From contig CM055100.1 of NCBI GenBank assembly GCA_029204225.1, forward strand, positions 21,410,802 through 21,474,801: a stretch of DNA of 64,000 bases, written 5' to 3'. The DNA comes from Diphasiastrum complanatum. Lineage: Eukaryota > Streptophyta > Lycopodiopsida > Lycopodiales > Lycopodiaceae. Position numbers and translations under genes: made by a program. Positions within the stretch are counted from its first letter, which is position 1. Each line of letters starts with the position of its first letter. The notes beneath the pieces were generated by a model that had not been told where the DNA came from, ran no database searches, and saw only the letters and a list, made by a program, of their open reading frames with translations. Positions 14,774-36,450 of this stretch are shown here, one piece after another.

Positions 14774-15191
14774 CAGTTCTACCCAGAGGCAGGTCTCTGG
14801 AGGTGCTGACATTATCAACATGCAGACCAGAATATCTATCCCGAAGCCTTTTGAGAATGACAAAATTCTTTGGCATGATGGTGACACGCTTACCATATAC
14901 TGCCAAAATACACGAATCCTCAAAAAACTAGGACATGAAATCTTCTGCAGCACCCTGCATGGCTGTCACGGCAAAACGAACATCAAGCCCAAGTGACAGA
15001 GTGACATTCCGTACAGATCGGCCGAAAGGAACTCTAGGGATCAACAATTCAGTTGATCTCTTGAGCTTTTTGATCTCCCTCAGCTAGACCTACTTCCTGC
15101 CATACCTACGGCCAATACCAGGGGGAACACGAGAATGGGATGGTTGTACAATGGTGATGGCAAGGGCGGTGGATTTGGTCCTGGCCATCAT
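14757..15191 (-). pseudogene. Histone H3/CenH3-like domain with TAG stops
   Basis: The minus-strand frame opens with MMARTKSTA, close to the H3 N-terminus, and continues into an unmistakable histone fold: LREIKKLKRSTELLIPRVPF, then GLDVRFAVTAMQGAAEDFM, then FFEDSCILAVYGKRVTIMPK. The tail is shortened to about 30 residues and lacks the usual K9/K27 repeat context. STELLIPxxPF is more CenH3-like than canonical H3. About three residues are missing at the start of helix 2. Three in-frame TAG codons interrupt it (two just before LREI, one before FFED), and no TAA or TGA. Downstream on the same strand is the C48 protease, whose exon A overlaps this frame's end in another frame. It could be an N-terminal module of one fusion gene or a separate gene. 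Confidence 0.75.
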
Positions 15192-15399
15192 TCTCGGAAG
15201 AAGAAAATTAATAAAAAGAAGTTTGAACAAAACAAAAGTGGATCAAAACAAAAAAAAATTGCGATGAAAGGGCGCTTGAGATCGATACCAACACTGAATA
15301 TTGGTTTTGAACGCAAGATCTACAGAGATTATTTGCAGAAAAGAGATGCGCGCTTGAAAGCGATATTGCACAGCAGGCGGTATTGAACTCGAGCGCACT

Positions 15400-15800
15400 G
15401 TGAGAGGGCGGAAGCTTGAAAGATGAAAGAGCGCGCTTGAGAGCAATATCAAGAGCTAAAAGCAAAAATTTTGCCAAAAAAAATGAAAATTCCGAGGACT
15501 CATAGATACGAAATTTTTGCACGTGTGAAAAGACGGCCGAGACATGTGTCGTCAGATGATTAGACCACGTGGAATGTCCGTACTGACAATGACGACCCAA
15601 TTATGAGGCCACGTGAGCTGAGACACGTGCGCGAATCCCTGATTGACGCGTGTCATTCTCGCACGTGACAGATGTCAGATCAATCATACTAGATATGGTG
15701 CATTTAATTTAGCCAATCACAAGTTGACACGTGTTCTTTCACCACTCCTCCACACGTGCAAATTTTTTTTTATAAATATGTCTTTTTGGGCTCGGATTTT
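15400..15800. promoter_or_regulatory. Divergent G-box-rich promoter
   Basis: Seven CACGTG palindromes lie in about 240 bp, starting at 15520-15525 and ending near 15755, in contexts such as GACACGTGTTC, GCCACGTGAG and CGCACGTGACA that fit bZIP/bHLH G-boxes or ABA-response elements. A TATA box (TTTTATAAATAT, around 15767-15778) points right. To the left the sequence leads to the histone-like ATG at 15191. The flanking arms resemble each other in inverted orientation: minus strand CACACGTGCAAAAATTT... through GATATTGCTCTCAAGCGCGC, plus strand CACACGTGCAAATTTTT... through GATATCGATTTCAAACGCGC. Regulation by light or ABA factors is inference. Confidence 0.65.
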
Positions 15801-16768
15801 CACGCAAATTTCATGATTGCTTTGCTGGATATCGATTTCAAACGCGCCACTTGCTCTCATTATATCTCGTTGGCTATCATGCGCCTGGATCCGATACTGC
15901 ATCGTCCGGTATCGCATTCGAGCGTGTCTCGCAATCCTTTTCTTTTCTGCTCGTTGTTCTTGCACTCGGATCCGATACTTTAACTTCAAATATCTCTCTC
16001 GAGCGCACGTTGATTTGACGTGCTTGTCGAAACTGGGATTTGTGCCTGAGAGCGATATTTGGAACTTTAGTTCTATTATTTTTGCTTAAAATGTCTAATT
16101 TTGAATCCAGTTTGCTTTCTTTTTTTAATGAATTTTCGCAAATTTTTGCACGTGTGAAAAGACGGTCGAGACACGTGTTGTCAGATGACTAGACCACGTG
16201 AAATATTTGTACTGATAATGATGACCCAATTATGGGGACAGGTGGGCTGAGACACATGCGCGAATCCCTTATCGACGCATGTCATTCTCGCATGTGATAG
16301 ATGTCAGATCAATCATTCAAGGTACGACACATTTATTATGGCCAATCGCATGTTGACACATGTTCTTTCGCCACTCCTCCACACGCGCAAATTTTTTTAT
16401 ATAAATAGGTCTTTTTCGGTTCAAATTTTCATGCAAATTTACGATTGCTTTGCCAGATATTGATTTCAAACGCACCGCTTGCTCTCATTACGTCTTGTTG
16501 ACTATTATGCGCCTGGATCCGATACTGCATCCTCCGGTATCGCATTCAAGCGCGTTTCGTTTTGCTTTTCTTTCCTGCTCGTTGTTCTTGCGCTCGGATC
16601 CAATACTCCAGCTTCCAATATCTCTCTCGAGAGCACGTTGCCTTGACGTGCTTGTCTGACCTGGGGTTTGCGCCTGAGAGCGATATTTGGAACTTTAGTT
16701 CTATTGTTTTTGTTTAAAATGTTTAATTTTGAATCCAGTTTGCTTTCTTTTTTTAATGAATTTGGTAT
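15511..16768 (+). repeat. 629-bp tandem duplication of promoter plus leader
   Basis: Copy 1 (about 15511-16139) and copy 2 (about 16140-16768) run from AATTTTTGCACGTGTGAAAAG to a start codon context AAAATGTNTAATTTTGAATC (ATG at 16091 and 16719). Each has its own TATA box (15767 and 16397 areas). Copy 1 keeps seven CACGTG sites. Copy 2 keeps three, and the others have become CACATG, CATGTG or CACGCG, mainly C-to-T or G-to-A changes at CpG. Confidence 0.85.
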
Positions 16769-17510
16769 TACTGATAGGTTGGACTATTTCAAATCCCTTT
16801 TTTTCTCCTTTTCTTTTTTATTCTACCCTCTATAACTGAGGGCCCTAGTGTGGAGGCATTTTCTGAGATATATCTCAGATTTAAGGCCCTGCTCAATACT
16901 CCGTTATTCAGGTCTCAGAATAAAGACATGATTCATTATCGGGACCTGGTGGCACTCGACAAGCATATCTACAAAGCTAAGTTTGACAGAATGTTTACCA
17001 AGTTACATAATGATTTCAAGTCTGTAGATGAGTGTCCAATTCATAATAAAAAATATAGATTTGTTGATTTTCAGTCTGCTTTTGTTTTTTTCTTTTTGAT
17101 AAATATTTTTGACGATTCGGATTCTGTGCCCTCCACTTCTAAAACAGCTTCTTCTAGTGGTACAAAGTTTGAAAAGTCAAAGATTGTAGATATAGATAGC
17201 TTTTTTATTGACACGAGTGTTAATTTAGATGACTGTTCTAATTTTGATCCTGCTCGAAATAGGGATACTTGTATAGGCCCTAGAACACCCACTACCCTTT
17301 CTCCTTCTGATAAATCTTTGATCACGTTGCCTACTTATAATATAGATAATAATTCTTTTTTGACAACATCGGATATATCGGATCTTTTTTACTTCACTGA
17401 AGCTGAGACTCTTTGCATTTTGAGAAAAGAGCTTGATGAATTTTCAGATATAATTGATTTTGATGCTGATGATCTTCGAACTGAAATTGTGGCATCCGCA
17501 TCCGTCAAAA
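16719..17510 (+). pseudogene. Unknown gene downstream of the duplicated promoter
   Basis: The second promoter copy leads to an ATG at 16719 opening MFNFESSLLSFFNEFGITD, the same N-terminus as the truncated start after copy 1 (MSNFESSLLSFFNEF at 16091). The frame meets a stop near 16831. A second frame then runs from about 16850 with FSEIYLRFKALLNTPLF, KYRFVDFQ and an acidic, Ser/Asp-rich stretch until about 17500. I do not recognise the family. The frame break could be an unmarked intron or a mutation. Beyond about 17510 the open frame only shadows the oppositely oriented remnant at 17510-17889. Confidence 0.45.
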
Positions 17511-17889
17511 ATATTGTTTGGTTCACGTATTTACAGAACAGTTTAAATGTTGTATCGCGAAAACAGTTGCTTAAGAAGTGGGCTGCTTCATTCACTGAGT
17601 CTTTGTTGGTTGAAACCAACTTCCCATCCAAGGGTAACCCGAGGGCTGTGCAAAACAGGTCTTCAGTGATAGTGAAAAATTGGCCTCGCACATGAACTTT
17701 GAAGTCCACCTCATAGATTGAGTGGATGGAGTTCACAAATTCCGTGTTGACTTCAGAGAGGATGATTGAGGGGTCCACTTTCAAATCACCCAACCTGCAT
17801 CGATCCAAAAAGAACTGGATGGATGCCAGGCGGAGTCCTGCGCGTGCTTTCCAAATGATGGTAGAACTAGAACTTGATCCGGAAGCCAT
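17510..17889 (-). pseudogene. Plant transposon-type protein remnant, N-terminal part
   Basis: Minus-strand frame of about 125 residues starting MASGSSSSSTIIWKARAG. It includes VHVRGQFFTITEDLFCTALG followed by LPLDG, which resembles the 'VRG...I...LGLP' signature of the putative plant transposon domain found in many plant retroelements. The similarity continues only to about 17510, where it abuts the oppositely oriented gene. Family assignment is from motif memory and is tentative. Confidence 0.45.
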
Positions 17890-17941
17890 TGGTCGAATGT
17901 TTGACGACAGCTCCGTAGATCACAATAGTTCGTATGAGTGA

Positions 17942-18286
17942 GCTTTGATAATTGCAGGAAGAAAGTGGAAGGAAGAAAATAGAAAATAACTATGTTATGC
18001 AGTAGCGGTGTGGAAGGGATGATGACGTGACATGGTGACATGACATCTGTCACTTCCATTTATGGAGGACGTGCATGGCTCAGTGTTTGAAACTATAATT
18101 TGATAGATCGATCTTTAATGACGGAAGACCGTTTGTGAAAAGAAAAAAAATTAAATTAAGAAAAAACAATATTTGTTTTGATATGTGAGCGTACACACGT
18201 GCTGATCAGCTTACGGGCAATTGGTCCATATCAGTTCATTTTAAACATAGAAGAGTATAAAAAGTTTTAATCGTTAATGTTTTACT
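17942..18286. other. Intergenic, nothing recognised
   Basis: Upstream of the remnant at 17510-17889. It contains TGACGTGACATGGTGACATG near 18023, a run of TGAC-type motifs, but no gene. Confidence 0.4.
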
Positions 18287-19545
18287 TAGCCAAAAGACCT
18301 GGTGTGGACATGTGTGCTGGTGTCAGAGCAAATCCATGCTATACTAACCCAAGTGACCCTTATAGAGTAAGGTATGTCATGTACTATTGTCCATACTCCT
18401 GAGCATATCCATGCTTTCCAGTTGTATCTCACCAAGAGTCTAAAGTAGCACTGAAACGGGTAACATTAAGTGTTTCCATGATTGTTATATATGAATAACA
18501 TAACAACCATGGCATAAAGACATTGTGTAGGAAAGACGTAATTGATACTTAGTAAGAGACTACCAATGTTTATACTAGGTATTAGAGCATATCTGTCATG
18601 CCCACGACTGGTCTCGGGTACTGTGTCCACGCTAGGGATCAGTAGACCAACAACCCGTAAGTTAATTGTGACTATAAGGGAATTGGGGCCCTTATGTGTA
18701 TAAGGTCATAATTAATCGTTGTAGGCCTAAACTCATGATGGTAGATTTGTATGGGTTTATCAGTGAGTCATTGGGGAACTGGATGACGTGGCCCAGATAG
18801 GCTGCTGCAGAGGTATCCAGTGAGGTGTCACAATGCACTACTAGTGGTGCTGGTGCATGGGCCTTGGAGGGTATAAGTATACCTATTGAGATCTCACTAG
18901 GGTATCCTTGATTGTGAGACTAGTAGTTGTATGCTGCTGGTGTGATGCCTCACTCCTCTTTGAGATTGATCCAGAGCTTGGGGGCTAGATCTGTTCGATC
19001 TAGGATTGGTTGGGTTGGTTTGTCCACCATTCATTTCCCTTGTTTGCTTGTTATTGGCATGCTTAGAATAAGATCCTTGGGTAAGAATTTTATAAGATCC
19101 GTACCATTCTAATCCTTTAGTAAAAATTACGACTCTTACACATATCCATGCTATCTAAGATCGTGTTATTGGAGTTCTCACTGTTCAGTTTTATGATAGG
19201 ATTTTATTTTAAGCTGAGTTAATTCGATTTGTATACAAGATTAGATGTGGTCTTATGTCGTTTCTTTTTTTGAAAAAGGAAGAAAAAGCGAGATTGTGTA
19301 GAAGAGTGATATATCTTAAAGATGTACAAAACTGAACTTACCATGCTTGTTGAAGCTGCAAAGAGTTTGTTCAAACTAAAAAAGTGTACCTGAATGGTTG
19401 TAGATGTGGCTTCTTGAGAGGCTGCCACAAACTTACACATGTATGTTGAAGCTGAGTGTGTCTTAGCACGTAGCTGCTTATAAAGACTCACAAAAAAAAC
19501 ATTTATGAGACATTTGGAGTATGTTAGATACCTTGCTTTATATAG
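18287..19545 (+). repeat. Spaced-hairpin repeat R1, copy split by an LTR
   Basis: 18287-18593 and 19100-19545 are colinear with 7305-8155. Hairpins AGCAAATCCATGCT (18327-18340) and AGCATATCCATGCT (18402-18415) are conserved. The intact copy reads straight through GGTAGATCCGTGCCATTC where this one is interrupted by the solo LTR. The 7.5 kb copy has about 55 bp (around GCCTACAACTG) that is missing here near 18455. Confidence 0.8.
18594..19094 (+). mobile_element. Solo LTR of the gypsy family seen at 113-597
   Basis: A 501-bp LTR from TGTCATGCCC to TTTATA, homologous end to end with 113-597. Flanks are ATATC (18589-18593) and AGATC (19095-19099). The uninterrupted repeat copy at 7671 has AGATC there, so this is a 5-bp target duplication with one substitution. 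No interior is present, which fits LTR-LTR recombination. Confidence 0.85.
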
Positions 19546-19554
19546 ACCCTTTGT

Positions 19555-19650
19555 GCTGTTGTGGTAAGAGGGTCTTCGGTGTGCGTTTGACCAGCCAAGT
19601 TCAAACCCACGCCCACACATGGGCAATGCCACAAAAATAAAAAAAAACTA
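19555..19650 (+). mobile_element. tRNA-derived SINE-like insertion
   Basis: A tRNA-like head with A-box-like TGTGGTAAGAGGG (about 19570) and B-box-like AAGTTCAAACCC (about 19602), about 30 bp apart, followed by a short GC-rich body and an A-rich tail (CACAAAAATAAAAAAAAAC). It sits where R1 homology stops. No convincing target duplication was found. Confidence 0.6.
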
Positions 19651-19654
19651 GGAC

Positions 19655-21901
19655 TCCTTCAAAGACCAACATGAGATATTTCCGGAAATGAAATAAGCCA
19701 TCCAGATCTAGATGGCCCTTGACAGTAACATGATCCATCACCCACACTTATGAAGAATCTTAAGATTCTGAAGAGCTTCTATGGACCAAAATGTCAAGAT
19801 TTCTTAAGAATGCCAATTGAATCGAAGATATCTTATTCATGCCAATTAGAGTGGACAAATCACATTAACTCACATGTAGCATACTAGTAGGCAACCTCTT
19901 CCCTCTGTAAGACATCAAAGATTCGACTCCACATGCAAAAGAAGCCCAAGAAACCTTTGAACATTAATAGGGCATTGAATTGAATTGGGGAAAAGCTTCT
20001 AATGTTAGAGAATCTCATCTATTCTGTTGTTGTACATCTCTTCCGATTGTTTTGAATGCCAATTCATTATGACTCCCATCCAAGCTTCATGAAGGTGAGT
20101 ACTCATGGTCAATGTATGGGGACTATGCTAAGACAAATCCTTGACAATAACTACAATACCAATCAAAGCTTTATAAAAATGCCTACACTCATGTTCAATT
20201 CATCGGCATTTTGTTGAGACAAACCATAGATAAGTCAAAAACTAGTTAGGCCATTCATAGTGATACTAAAAAAAGCATACTGACAAGAACAGCGAGCAAG
20301 TCCACCAGCAAGTTTCTGGTCTTGACATTTCAGTGAAGTGCACTTTAATTCTCCAATCTAAACATAATCTAAAAAGCTATTCATGATAGTAAAAAGAATT
20401 GTGCCACTATTGCATATTGTGGGCTTGCCATGCCCTATGTTCTAGCTCCCTTATTTACACAAACCTCAATGTGTCCCTCAGTGTGTCATACTGCTTTGCA
20501 AGGGTATCTAGAGAACTTTTCGAATGTACAGTCTAGATGAACGTCAATGACCAATAGGCCTTTACGAAAGCTAATGACTTACTCCTATTTACGTTAAGTG
20601 TTGCTACAAACTCAATTTTGTAAAGGTGTCCACAAACATGAATATATCTAAACTCACCATGGGGAATATACTAACACATGCATGACTCCAAGGGGACAAA
20701 TATTTAGTTCTTAAGAAAAGAACAGGAGGGAGACCACCAAAGGTAGAAGTGTTACAATCAGCAGAACAATCAGGATGTTACACTCCAGACTAATCATAAG
20801 AACGGTGACTTTAACGAAACAAATACAAGAATTTCCCCAAGAAAACTTACGTATCCACAGAATTGGATGTTACAGAAAGCTTTATGGTCTCTAGCATAGT
20901 TCAAGGGAACACAACAAGGCATATTGAAAAAGTAAATGCTGCTAATTGACCAAAATGTTTCAAAATAGACTATGCATTCAGAAGCTCGGTGTTGTGTCAC
21001 TTCAGAAGTTCTCACAGAAATCAGCTTAAAAGAAAGACTTCATTTTCACACATGCTAAGTGCGCAATCACACCACCAGCTAGCAGATAAATTTGGATGTT
21101 CATGACTTGAAAGAGCAATTGCTAGCAGTTCAGAAGACCCCCTGGCAACTACTTGTATGGAGATGATTCATAATTCAAACATACTGTCAAAATTGCTGCT
21201 GACTCTTTAATGCCACAGAGAATATCCAGATGCTATAATAGTAGAATCATATATGCTTGCTTTTAAGTAGTTCACTAAATACAGCGACTGCTTGAATTGA
21301 TCATAGTATTCCCTGTGATTCTATGAGCGAAACAACAATTATTTTACATACTTTCCAAAGTAACAAAGGAGGAACACAACAAGCTTGTATTGTATGATGT
21401 TCAAAGTTTGTAAGTGGTTAGAACTGGTACAATGGTCAACATAAGTCCTGTAATTCAAAATTGCTACAATGAACTCGCTGGGCTTCATCAACGTGATATC
21501 ACTGGTTGCTTTCATTCCTCTCCAGAGCTGCAAAACCAGTGCCCTTGTGCATTAGGTAAGAATAAGCATGCTACTGGATACTTCAAAAACTTCCACGTAG
21601 CATACTGGTAAACCTAATCAGCCAGTTGCGAGTGATATAAAGCTTCAGAAGTACAAACAATAACACAGTCCAAGGCTGAGGCTAATCCAACAACTGATAT
21701 AGGTGAAAGTGAGAAAAGATTGATCTTAAGTTTAAGACGAGCAAGAAAACTCCTGAATCTTCAATTCTTAATATACTCAACACATTACTACAACGGACTT
21801 CCAATCTAGCATTCAGAAAATTAAGACTTTACACAAAATAAGCAGATCTGTCTGCTATTGCATAGGCCTCAAAAAACTCACGCTGATAAACTCAAATCAC
21901 A
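19655..21901. other. Intergenic region downstream of NRPB10
   Basis: No recognisable coding sequence, RNA gene or repeat. Short open frames near 20794-21015 and 21339-21611 have no domain. The proximal part (towards 21900) is likely the NRPB10 3' UTR and terminator region, but no clear poly(A) signal stands out. Confidence 0.45.
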
Positions 21902-32863
<10,962 letters not shown>

Positions 32864-33180
32864 GGCGCCTGGATTGCAAAGACTGTTAGTCGAAGAAAGA
32901 CGAGAGTGAAAACTCACGATCCAATATCGATTTGCGAAGACGCTAGTCGATGTTTTGAAAAAATAGGGCGATGCTTCAAGCATAGCAATCCCGCACCGTT
33001 GGATGTCGAGTGTGCTCTCAACAGACACGTGTCTATATCTCAAGGTCCTGATCTCGGGCTGCATTGTATCTCCAATTTGCCATGCAAAAACCTCAAAAGA
33101 GAAAGATTTTCCTCTCTTTCCCTTTTTCCCTTACAGAATGTCATGAGTGCAATTTTTTTTTTTTGGTGAGTTATTGTGAT
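32864..33180 (-). promoter_or_regulatory. NRPB10 5' UTR and promoter region
   Basis: Sequence upstream of the NRPB10 start contains a perfect palindromic G-box GACACGTGTC (near 33021-33030), a pyrimidine/purine-rich leader (AAGGGAAAGAGAGG on the minus strand near 33115) and no clear TATA box, as is common for plant housekeeping genes. Transcript start not determinable. Confidence 0.45.
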
Positions 33181-33619
33181 GATTTGCTAAAAGTTGACGT
33201 GTGTTGCTTTAAGTAACTTTGACTTTTAAATTGGATAGTTTTTTGTTATTTGCAATTATTATTTTTTTACTTTTGGCCCTGCTCCAATAGCAGGGTATCA
33301 CGATCGTTTCAAAAATGTTGATGTGGCATCTTTACAATGATGTTTATCTTATTGAGCTTTTGTGCATCCAAACCACTCCTCGGCTAGAGTTTTAAGATGC
33401 TTTTTGCTTGACAAGTTGGCTTCTAGGCATGCGAACCTCACCACAACCTTAGTTGCATGTTTTGTTACAAACAACTCATGATAATATGAAGACAACTATC
33501 ACGATTGCCATGTGAAAATCTCATTAGATCATGTTACATGCAACCACACCTGTGGAGCAAAACCACCCAACCAACAGGAATTGGCTAGTCAAAACCCTAA
33601 CCACTTCACCCCCAAGCGA
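33181..33619. other. Intergenic, nothing recognised
   Basis: No coding frame or matched repeat. Confidence 0.4.
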
Positions 33620-33976
33620 AAGTGACTGAATGCAAGAGAGCAGGAGATTTTGACTTCTAAAATCAAAAAATACAATGAGGAGATGGGCAAGTTCCTACAA
33701 GATAAATACTCTCCAAAAGCTAGAAAATATTTCCTCTATGATGCCTCTATTCCTATCAAAAGCATTTGACTTTCTATTCTTGCACCAAATGTTGTCAATC
33801 ACCATGCAAAAGCTCCATAGTTCCAATTAGAGCACTTGGACCATCATAAGATTATTAATTACATTACTGGCCAAGCCTGGAATGACGTGGCATGACTAAT
33901 AACCTTATACGCTGAAGTACCAGCTATCCACGTCAAGAACTATTCCGAATCCGACATAATGGACATGGACGTAACA
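33620..33976 (-). mobile_element. Partial 3' LTR of a minus-strand gypsy element
   Basis: On the minus strand it starts TGTTACGTCCATGTCC directly after the purine tract AAGGGAGGAAGAA (33977-33989). It is homologous to the plus-strand LTR 38759-39201 (shared TGACTTCCTATTCTTGCACC-type stretches) but in inverse orientation. Homology stops around 33620. Confidence 0.75.
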
Positions 33977-36450
33977 TTCTTCCTCCCTTGAACTACTTTT
34001 GTCCTCATAAGTGCAAACTAGGGAAGTTTTTCTTTATGCTTTCAATTCTTTCTCATGAATGATCATCCTCAGTCCGACCCTTCCACATAATCAAGCACTC
34101 CTAGATAGAATGATTTCTCAATTATTTATATTTGGTTCTGAGTACTCTTCCAGGTTCCAAAGGTACACTAAGCGATAAATCCTCCAAATGAGTCAGATCT
34201 TCATTAGATCCAACTACATCACCTCCATGTAAACTTAGTTTTAATGAAATATTGGGTGAGCAGTTGACTATCCTAAAGATTATGTTCTCAACTTGACCTT
34301 CTTCTCGTCTATCTTCAACTATTCCGAGATTATCTTATGACCGAGGTAGACCAACTCATGCTTAAAGAACTCACATTTAGATTCTTTAACAAATCATTTT
34401 TCTCTTCTGAAAATCCTCAAGACAATCTTAAGGTGATTCAAATGCTCCTTAAGAGTTATATTGTAGATGAGAATATCATCTACAAATACAATTACGAATT
34501 GACCCAGATATGGACAAAAAATATTGTTCATTATCTGTTGAAATGTCATAGGTGCATTCATCAATCCAAAAAAATTTATAATGACCAAATCTCATCCGAA
34601 AACCAGTCTTTTGCACATCATTTGGATGAATTCTAATCTGATGATATCTAGTTCTGAGTCCTATTTTTGTGAAGTATTTAGCTCCACCTAATCTATCCAC
34701 CAGATCATCTATTCGGGGCAATGGATATTTATTTGTAATAATTACTTTATTCAACCCCTTGTAATCCACGCACATTCGGAAGGCCTCCATATTTCTTCGC
34801 GTTTAGAAGAACATGAGCACCCCATGGTGACTTACTAGGTTGAATGTGACTCATCTTAAGATGATTTTCAATTTGATTAGTAATATCTATCTCTTATGTT
34901 TGAGAAAACATGTAAGGTTGTCTAGAGATATGGTGATTACCTTAAATTAACTCAATCTTGTGGTCTATTGATCTAGACGGTGGTATTCCATGAAGTAATT
35001 GAACTGCAAAAACATCTTAGAATTTATCTAAGATCTTATTCTTCTCTATTTGCTCCTGATCTAAGTCCATTGAGTTAATTCATATTCACCATTGAGTTAA
35101 AAAATTTAGACAATTCACAACTACTTGAGTGCATTTCAAAAAAATCCAAAATGGGTTTGGCAAACAAAGAATAAGCTTCATACTGTGAATCAAAAATTTT
35201 CACTACATTAGCAAATGAAATCATCCCAAATGAATGTACATATCTATCTCCAAACAAAGTAACTACTTCATTACCCTCCTGAAATGAGAGCATGCTTTTC
35301 AAAATCAATATCAATAGATTTATTGAATAACCATTCATATCCTAGAATAACTCCGCACCTGAAGTTAGATATACCTTATATCTATGATCATTGGCTTCAA
35401 TTTCTAGGGCGAGTTTTAGCACAAGACAAGAGTTAATGAAATTATGAGTTGAACAACTATCCACCAATATACTAACTTCATGTCAATTCACTCTGTCTTT
35501 TAAACAAAATAATTCATTAGGCAAGAGTAAAGCAGTATTGAATGAACATTCATATTCACCGTTAACTTTATTAACTTTTAATCTGGCATCTCCATGATTT
35601 GAGTTGCGGGTTTCTTTCGCTTCGAGTAGAACTTCATAACATGTTCAAGCTTATTGCAGACAAAAGACACATTTGCCTTCTTAGCCTTCTTCTCAGACAT
35701 CTGATTCTTTTGCTTAAATTCTAATGTCATTTGATCTAGTTCATCTATTTGACTTGTTTTTTTTGTCACAAACTCGTTTTTTCTCTTTTTTCTAAGAAAA
35801 AAATGAGTTCGTGACAAAAAAAACAAGTCAAAAAACTGCTTCTTGGATGCCACAACCGTGGAATCATAAGCTTTCACAACTCATACTACGTCCTCGAAAG
35901 TCTAAGGCACGTTTCCCTTACATTCATTTTGATAATCAGTTGGCAGACCTAGGATAAAATGCTAGAGTGCCAATTTTGAATCGAATGATGGAAGTTTGTT
36001 CCATAAATCCATAAATTCTTGTAGGTAAGAGTCTAAACTCCGCGTACCCAATTCGCAACTCACAAATCTTTGGTAATAGTCCGAATCGTCTGCAACCACA
36101 AACGATTTTCTAAATACATCATTGAATTCTTTCCATCTAGTGGGTTTGGGTTACAAATCATGCCACCACGATGAAGCCTTTCCTCGGAAGCACAGAACTA
36201 CGCTCTCAATCTTTTTCTCTTTCGAAATTGCATGTAGATTAAAATAAATGGTCCACTTGGTTAACCAATAGTCCACCACCTCTGGCTTCTTCTCTTTATT
36301 CTCCCTCGAATATGGTTTTGACAAAGACAAAGTTTTTACTTGATTTAATAGTACTTCCATCTGCTGATCTCTCAAATTGTTTCAATTGTTCATCTCATTA
36401 AATGCTTGACTTAATTGTTGAAACATATGTAAATAGGTCGGCATAGTGTC
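33977..36450 (-). pseudogene. Decayed Ty3/gypsy gag-pol with internal deletion
   Basis: Minus strand, 5' to 3': gag with VVDYWLTKWTIYFNLHAISK and WWHDL near 36300-36150; a degenerate zinc knuckle (FVCNKLEHVMKFY, near 35670); a protease-like region around 35300-35100; RT with [14 protein letters not shown] (34770), YHQIRIHP (34650) and FVDDILIY (34470). Just after RT the frame resembles a pol C-terminus (ECLIMWKGRTEDDHS near 34100, chromodomain-like), so connection, RNase H and integrase core are missing. Stops and frameshifts throughout. Ends at the purine tract before 33976. Confidence 0.75.

Noticed and set aside
14520-15110. A reassigned genetic code (TAG as Gln) in the histone/protease cluster
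   Set aside because: The intact catalytic exons B to E use CAG normally and terminate at TAG, so CHG deamination is the simpler reading.
11410-17889. Endogenous giant virus fragment
   Set aside because: Histone and C48 genes occur in some large DNA viruses, but no capsid, polymerase, helicase or packaging gene is present, and introns with plant-type sites argue against calling it viral.
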